Of a stretch of 64,000 nt of DNA, positions 56,401-64,000 are shown one piece after another. The stretch is from Cyrtodaria siliqua (lineage: Eukaryota > Mollusca > Bivalvia > Adapedonta > Hiatellidae), in NCBI GenBank assembly GCA_037043455.1, contig JAWPHD010003068.1, positions 166,026-230,025 of the forward strand, written 5' to 3'. The position numbers and the translations under genes are program-made. The stretch's first letter is position 1, and each line of letters opens with the position of its first letter. The notes below the pieces were generated by a model. It searched no databases. It was not told the origin of the DNA and saw nothing but the letters and a program-made list of their open reading frames with translations.

Positions 56401-59400
56401 TATATCAATAAGGGTAGTAAATGTGACTTGTCCGCAGGTGGTCTGTGTATATCAATAAGGGTAGTCAAGTAACTAGTCCTCAGGTGGTCTGTGTATATCA
56501 ATAAGGGTAGTACATGTGACTTGTTCTCAGGTGGTCTGTGTATATCAATAAGGGTAGTACATGTGACTTGTCCTCAGGTGGTCTATGTATATCAATAAGT
56601 GTAGTACGTGTAACTAGTCCTCAGGTGGTCTGTGTATATCAATAAGGGTAGCAAATGTGACTTGTCCTCAGGTGGTCTGTGTATATCAATAAGGGTAGTA
56701 CATGTAACTAGTCCTCAGGTAGTCTGTGTATATCAATAAGGGTAGTAAATGTGATTTGTCTTCAGTTGGTCTGTGTATATCAATAAAGGTAGTAAATGTG
56801 ACTTGTCCTCAGGCGGTCTGTGTATATCAATAAGGGTAGTACATGTATCTAGTCCTCAGGTGGTCTGTGTATATCAATAAGGGTAGTACATGTGACTTGT
56901 CCTCTGGTGGTCTGTATATATCAATAAGGGTAGTACATGTGACTTGTCCTCAGGTGGTCTGTGTATATCAATAAGGATAGTAAATGTGATTTGTCTTCAG
57001 TTGGTCTGTGTATATCAATAATGGTAGTAAATGTGACTTGTCCTCAGGTGGTCTGTGTATATCAATAAGGGTAGTAAATGTGACTTGTCCTAAGGTGGTC
57101 TGTGTATATCAATAAGGGTAGTACACATATCTAGTCCTCAGGTGGTCTGTGTATATCAATAAGGGTAGTACATGTGACTTGTCCTCCGATGGTCTATATA
57201 TATCAATAAGGGTAGTACATGTGACTTGTCCTCAGGTGGTCTGTGTATATCAAAAAGGGTAGTACATGCGACTTGTCCTCAGGTGGTCTGTGTATATCAA
57301 TAAGGGTAGTAAATGTGACTTATCCTCAGGTGGTCTGTGTATATCAATAAGGGTAGTACATGTAACTAGTCCTCAGGTGGTCTGTGTATATCAATAAGGG
57401 TAGTACATGTAACTAGTCCTCAGGTGGTCTGTGTATATCAATAAGGGTAGTACATGTGACTTGTCCTCAGGTGGTCTGTGTATATCAATAAGGGTAGTAC
57501 ATGTAACTAGTCCTCAGGTGGTCTGTGTATATCAAAAAGGGTAGTACATGTGACTTGTCCTCAGGTGGTCTGTATATATCAATAAGGGTAGTACATGTGA
57601 CTTGTCCTCAGGTGGTCTGTGTATATCAATAAGGGTAGTACATGTAACTAGTCCTCAGGTGGTCTGTGTATATCAATAAGGGTAGTACATGTAACTAGTC
57701 CTCAGGTGGTCTGTGTATATCAATAAGGGTAGTACATGTGACTTGTCCTCAGGTGGTCTGTATATATCAATAAGGGTAGTACATGAAACTTGTCCTCAGG
57801 TGGTCTGTGTATATCAATAAGGGTAGTCAAGTAACTAGTCCTCAGGTAGTCTGTGTATATCAATAAGGATAGTAAATGTGATTTGTCTTCAGTTGGTCTG
57901 TGTATATCAATGATGGTAGTAAATGTGACTTGTCCTCAGGTGGTCTGTGTATATCAATAAGGGTAGTAAATGTGACTTGTCCTAAGGTTGTCTGTGTATA
58001 TCAATAAGGGTAGTACACGTATCTAGTCCTCAGGTGGTCTGTGTATATCAATAAGGGTAGTACATGTGACGTCCTCCGATGGTCTGTATATATCAATAAG
58101 GGTAGTACATGTGACTTGTCCTCAGGTGGTCTGTGTATATCAAAAAGGGTAGTACATGTGACTTGTCCTCAGGTGGTCTGTGTACATCAATAAGGGTAGT
58201 ACATGTAACTAGTCCTCAGGTGGTCTGTGTATATCAATAAGGGCAGTACATGTGACTTGTCCTCAGGTGGTCTGTGTATATCAATAAGGGTAGTACATGT
58301 AACTAGTCATCAGGTGGTCTGTGTATATCAATAAGGGTAGTACATGTGACTTGTCCTCAGGTGGTCTGTGTATATCAATAAGGGTAGTACATGTGACTAG
58401 TCCTCAGGTGGTCTGTGTATATCAATAAGGGTAGTAAATGTGACTTGTCCTCAGGTGGTCTGTGTATATCAATAAGGGTAGTACATGTGACTTGTCCTCA
58501 GGTGGTCTGTGTATATCAATAAGGGTAGTACATGTGACTTGTCCTGAGGTGGTCTGTGTATATCAATAAGGGTAATACATGTGACTTGTCCTCAGGTTGT
58601 CTGTGTATATCAATTAGGGTAGTACATGTAACTTGTCCTCAGGTGGTCTGTGTATATCAATCAGGGTAGTACATGTAACTAGTCCTCAGGTGGTCTGTGT
58701 ATATCAATAACAGTAGTAAATGTGACTTGTCGTCAGGTGGTCTGTGTATATCAATAAGGTTAATACATGTGACTTGTCCTCAGGTGGTCTGTGTATATCA
58801 ATAAGGGTAGTACATGTGACTTGTCCTCAGGTTGTCTGTGTATATCAATAAGGGTAGTACATGTGACTTGTCCTCAGGTGGTCTGTGTATATCAATAAGG
58901 GTAGTATATGTGACTTGTCCTCAGGTGGTCTGTGTATATCAATAAGGGTAGTACATGTGACTTGTCCGCAGGTGGTCTGTGTATATCAATAAGGGTAGTA
59001 AATGTGATTTGTCCTCAGGTGGTCTGTGTATATCAATAAGGGTAGTTACATGTGACTTGTCCTCATGTGGTCTGTGTATATCAATAAGGGTATTGCATGT
59101 AACTAGTCCTCAGGTGGTCTGTGTATATCAATAAGGGTAGTACATGTAACTTGTCCTCAGGTGGTCTGTGTATATCAATAAGGGTAGTAAATGTGATTTG
59201 TCCTCAGGTGGTCTGTGTATATCAATAAGGGTAGTACATGTGATTTGTCCTCAGGTGGTCTGTGTATATTAATAAAGGTAGTACATGTGACTTGTCCTCA
59301 GGTGGTCTGTGTACATCAATAAGGGTAGTACATGTAAATAGTCCTCAGGTAGTCTGTGTATATCAATAAGGGTAGTACATGTGACTTGTCCTCAGGTGGT

Positions 59401-62400
59401 CTGTGTATATCAATAAGGGTAGTACATGTAACTAGTCCTCAGGTGGTCTGTGTATATCAATAAGGGTAGTACATGTGACTTGTCTTCAGGTTGTCTGTGT
59501 ATATCAATAAGAGTAGTGCATGTAACTTGTCCTCAGGTGGTCTGTGTATATCAATAAGGGTAGTAAATGTGACTTGTCCGCAGGTGGTCTGTGTATATCA
59601 ATAAGGGTAGTACATGTAACTAGTCCTCAGGTGGTCTGTGTATATCAATAAGGGTAGTACATGTGACTTGTCCTCAGGTGGTCTGTGTATATCAATAAGG
59701 GTAGTACATGTGACTTGTCCTCAGGTGGTATGTGTATATCAATAAGGGTAGTACGTGTAACTAGTCCTCAGGTGGTCTGTGTATATCAATAAGGGTAGCA
59801 AATATGACTTGTCCTCAGGTGGTCTGTGTATATCAATAAGGGTAGTACATGTAACTAGTCCTCAGGTGGTCTGTGTATATCAATAAGGGTAGTAAATGTG
59901 ACTTGTCCTCAGGTGGTCTGTGTATATCAATAAGGGTAGTAAATGTGACTTGTCCTAAGGTGGTCTGTGTATATCAATAAGGGTAGTACATGTATCTAGT
60001 CCTCAGGTGGTCTGTGTATATCAATAAGGGTAGTACATGTGACTTGTCCTCAGGTGGTATGTATATATCAATAAGGGTAGTACATGTGACTTGTCCTCAG
60101 GTGGTCTGTGTATATCAAAAAGGGTAGTACATGCGACTTGTCCTCAGGTGGTCTGTGAATATCAATAAGGGTAGTAAATGTGACTTGTCCTCATGTGGTC
60201 TGTGTATATCAATAAGGGTAGTACATGTAAATGGTCCTCAGGTGGTCTGTGTATATCAATAAGGGTAGTACATGTGACTTGTCCTCAGGTGGTCTGTGTA
60301 TATCAATAAGGGTAGTACATGTGACTTGTCCTCAGGTGGTCTGTGTATATCAATAAGGGTAGTAAATGTGACTTGTCCTCAGGTGGTCTGTGTATATCAA
60401 TAAGTGTAGTACATGTGACTAGTCCTCAGGTGGTCTGTGTATATCAATAAGGGTAGTAAATGTGACTTGTCCTCAGGTGGTCTGTGTATATCAATAAGGG
60501 TAGTACATGTAACTAGTCCTCATGTGGTCTGTGTATATCAATAAGGGTAGTACATGATACTTGTCCTCAGGTGGTCTGTATATATCAATAAGGGTAGTAC
60601 ATGTGACTTGTCCTCAGGTGGTCTGTGTATATCAATAAGGGTAGTACATGTAACTAGTCCTCAGGTGGTCTGTGTATATCAATAAGGATAGTACATGTGA
60701 CTTGTCCTCAGGTGGTCTGTGTATATCATTAAGGGTAGTACATGTGACTTGTCCTCAGGTGGTCTGTGTATATCAATAAGGGTAGTACATGTCACTAGTC
60801 CTCAGGTGGTCTGTGTATATCAATTAGGGTAGTACATGTAAATTGTCCTCAGGTGGTCTGTGTATATTAATCAGGGTAGTACATGTGACTTGTCCTCAGG
60901 TTGTCTGTGTATATCAATAAGGGTAGTACATGTGACTTGTCCTCAGGTTGTCTGTGTATATCAATAAGGGTAGTACATGTGACTTGTCCTCAGGTGGTCT
61001 GTGTATATCAATAAGGGTAGTATATGTGACTTGTCCTCAGGTGGTATGTATATATCAATAAGGGTAGTACATGTGACTTGTCCTCAGGTGGTCTGTGTAT
61101 ATCAAAAAGGGTAGTACATGTGACTTGTCCTCAGGTGGTCTGTGTATATCAATAAGGGTAGTACATGTGACTTGTCCTCAGGTGGTCTGTGTATATCAAT
61201 AAGGGTAGTAAATGTGACTTGTCCGCAGGTGGTCTGTGTATATCAATAAGGGTAGTACATGTAACTAGTCCTCAGGTGGTCTGTGTATATCAATAAGGGT
61301 AGTACATGTGACTTGTCCTCAGGTGGTCTGTGTATATCAATAAGGGTAGTACATGTGACTTGTCCTCAGGTGGTATGTGTATATCAATAAGGGTAGTACG
61401 TGTAACTAGTCCTCAGGTGGTCTGTGTATATCAATAAGGGTAGTACATGTAACTAGTCCTCAGGTGGTCTGTGTATATCAATAAGGGTAGTACATGTGAC
61501 TTGTCTTCAGGTTGTCTGTGTATATCAATAAGAGTAGTGCATGTAACTTGTCCTCAGGTGGTCTGTGTATATCAATAAGGGTAGTAAATGTGACTTGTCC
61601 GCAGGTGGTCTGTGTATATCAATAAGGGTAGTACATGTAACTAGTCCTCAGGTGGTCTGTGTATATCAATAAGGGTAGTACATGTGACTTGTCCTCAGGT
61701 GGTCTGTGTATATCAATAAGGGTAGTACATGTGACTTGTCCTCAGGTGGTATGTGTATATCAATAAGGGTAGTACGTGTAACTAGTCCTCAGGTGGTCTG
61801 TGTATATCAATAAGGGTAGCAAATATGACTTGTCCTCAGGTGGTCTGTGTATATCAATAAGGGTAGTACATGTAACTAGTCCTCAGGTGGTCTGTGTATA
61901 TCAATAAGGGTAGTAAATGTGACTTGTCCTCAGGTGGTCTGTGTATATCAATAAGGGTAGTAAATGTGACTTGTCCTAAGGTGGTCTGTGTATATCAATA
62001 AGGGTAGTACATGTATCTAGTCCTCAGGTGGTCTGTGTATATCAATAAGGGTAGTACATGTGACTTGTCCTCAGGTGGTATGTATATATCAATAAGGGTA
62101 GTACATGTGACTTGTCCTCAGGTGGTCTGTGTATATCAAAAAGGGTAGTACATGCGACTTGTCCTCAGGTGGTCTGTGAATATCAATAAGGGTAGTAAAT
62201 GTGACTTGTCCTCATGTGGTCTGTGTATATCAATAAGGGTAGTACATGTAAATGGTCCTCAGGTGGTCTGTGTATATCAATAAGGGTAGTACATGTGACT
62301 TGTCCTCAGGTGGTCTGTGTATATCAATAAGGGTAGTACATGTGACTTGTCCTCAGGTGGTCTGTGTATATCAATAAGGGTAGTAAATGTGACTTGTCCT

Positions 62401-64000
62401 CAGGTGGTCTGTGTATATCAATAAGTGTAGTACATGTGACTAGTCCTCAGGTGGTCTGTGTATATCAATAAGGGTAGTAAATGTGACTTGTCCTCAGGTG
62501 GTCTGTGTATATCAATAAGGGTAGTACATGTAACTAGTCCTCATGTGGTCTGTGTATATCAATAAGGGTAGTACATGATACTTGTCCTCAGGTGGTCTGT
62601 ATATATCAATAAGGGTAGTACATGTGACTTGTCCTCAGGTGGTCTGTGTATATCAATAAGGGTAGTACATGTAACTAGTCCTCAGGTGGTCTGTGTATAT
62701 CAATAAGGATAGTACATGTGACTTGTCCTCAGGTGGTCTGTGTATATCATTAAGGGTAGTACATGTGACTTGTCCTCAGGTGGTCTGTGTATATCAATAA
62801 GGGTAGTACATGTCACTAGTCCTCAGGTGGTCTGTGTATATCAATTAGGGTAGTACATGTAAATTGTCCTCAGGTGGTCTGTGTATATTAATCAGGGTAG
62901 TACATGTGACTTGTCCTCAGGTTGTCTGTGTATATCAATAAGGGTAGTACATGTGACTTGTCCTCAGGTTGTCTGTGTATATCAATAAGGGTAGTACATG
63001 TGACTTGTCCTCAGGTGGTCTGTGTATATCAATAAGGGTAGTATATGTGACTTGTCCTCAGGTGGTATGTATATATCAATAAGGGTAGTACATGTGACTT
63101 GTCCTCAGGTGGTCTGTGTATATCAAAAAGGGTAGTACATGCGACTTGTCCTCAGGTGGTCTGTGAATATCAATAAGGGTAGTAAATGTGACTTGTCCTC
63201 ATGTGGTCTGTGTATATCAATAAGGGTAGTACATGTAAATGGTCCTCAGGTGGTCTGTGTATATCAATAAGGGTAGTACATGTGACTTGTCCTCAGGTGG
63301 TCTGTGTATATCAATAAGGGTAGTACATGTGACTTGTCCTCAGGTGGTCTGTGTATATCAATAAGGGTAGTACATGTGACTTGTCCTCAGGTGGTCTGTG
63401 TATATCAATAAGTGTAGTACATGTGACTAGTCCTCAGGTGGTCTGTGTATATCAATAAGGGTAGTAAATGTGACTTGTCCTCAGGTGGTCTGTGTATATC
63501 AATAAGGGTAGTACATGTAACTAGTCCTCATGTGGTCTGTGTATATCAATAAGGGTAGTACATGATACTTGTCCTCAGGTGGTCTGTATATATCAATAAG
63601 GGTAGTACATGTGACTTGTCCTCAGGTGGTCTGTGTATATCAATAAGGGTAGTACATGTAACTAGTCCTCAGGTGGTCTGTGTATATCAATAAGGATAGT
63701 ACATGTGACTTGTCCTCAGGTGGTCTGTGTATATCACTAAGGGTAGTACATGTGACTTGTCCTCAGGTGGTCTGTGTATATCAATAAGGGTAGTACATGT
63801 GACTAGTCCTCAGGTGGTCTGTGTATATCAATTAGGGTAGTACATGTAAATTGTCCTCAGGTGGTCTGTGTATATTAATCAGGGTAGTACATGTGACTTG
63901 TCCTCAGGTGGTCTGTGTATATCAATCAGGGTAGTACATGTAACTAGTCCTCAGGTGGTCTGTGTATATCAATAAGGTTAGTACATGTTACTTGTCCTCA
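53495..64000. repeat. 47 bp satellite array, >10.5 kb, with nested higher-order repeats
   Basis: Monomer aataagggtagtacatgtga, cttgtcctcaggtggtctgt, gtatatc, about 223 copies in one orientation, running off the end of the window. Two common variants differ together: gtgacttgtcc and gtaactagtcc. Rare variants recur at fixed distances: 846 bp (18 monomers), 2021 bp (43 monomers) and 987 bp (21 monomers). There are no genes. Each monomer carries a CAGGTG E-box-like hexamer. Confidence 0.97.

Overview
This is animal nuclear DNA dominated by repeats, most likely from a bivalve mollusc. That assignment is an inference. It rests on a three-exon gene for a secreted sarcoplasmic-type EF-hand protein, on Penelope-like retroelements of the Naiad type whose ORF carries in-frame TGA codons at cysteine positions (a feature I recall being described for clams), on an LRR pseudogene of a kind I associate with mollusc NLR-like genes, and on repeat families I associate with bivalves. 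I see no rRNA, tRNA or CRISPR. Only one host gene looks intact.

Layout. Positions 1-5885 hold an I-clade (Nimb-like) LINE copy, and 18145-23861 hold a second copy. Both are dead and share several disabling mutations. Between them lie a 423 bp palindrome (6341-6763), a LINE RT scrap, a 39/52 bp satellite (7330-8875) and a head-to-tail array of minus-strand Naiad elements (9178-18144). The array is interrupted by a CR1/L2-like LINE (9902-11839), a 250 bp MITE with a 5 bp target duplication (12970-13219) and an LTR-like direct-repeat insertion (16022-16885). Positions 23863-27254 form a large element with inverted ends, and 29198-31583 a DNA transposon relic with a THAP domain. Positions 31660-33438 carry two broken LRR gene fragments. 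Positions 33740-42120 are mostly minisatellites and repeat fragments.

The EF-hand gene lies on the minus strand from 49047 to 42663. Exon 1 encodes a signal peptide. Intron 1 contains about 0.9 kb of GAA/TTC triplets, and intron 2 contains a Naiad 3' UTR fragment. Downstream come a 64 bp repeat array (50380-51620), a palindrome (52143-52302) and a 47 bp satellite filling 53495-64000 with nested higher-order repeats of 18, 21 and 43 monomers.

How the parts work together. The Naiad ORF order is GIY-YIG endonuclease, then linker, then reverse transcriptase. Three in-frame TGA codons sit where cysteines are expected, and a SECIS-like hairpin overlaps the end of the ORF, so the element probably used selenocysteine decoding. 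Its 3' UTR is scattered in several places. The TE and satellite parts are otherwise independent insertions and expansions around one small host gene.
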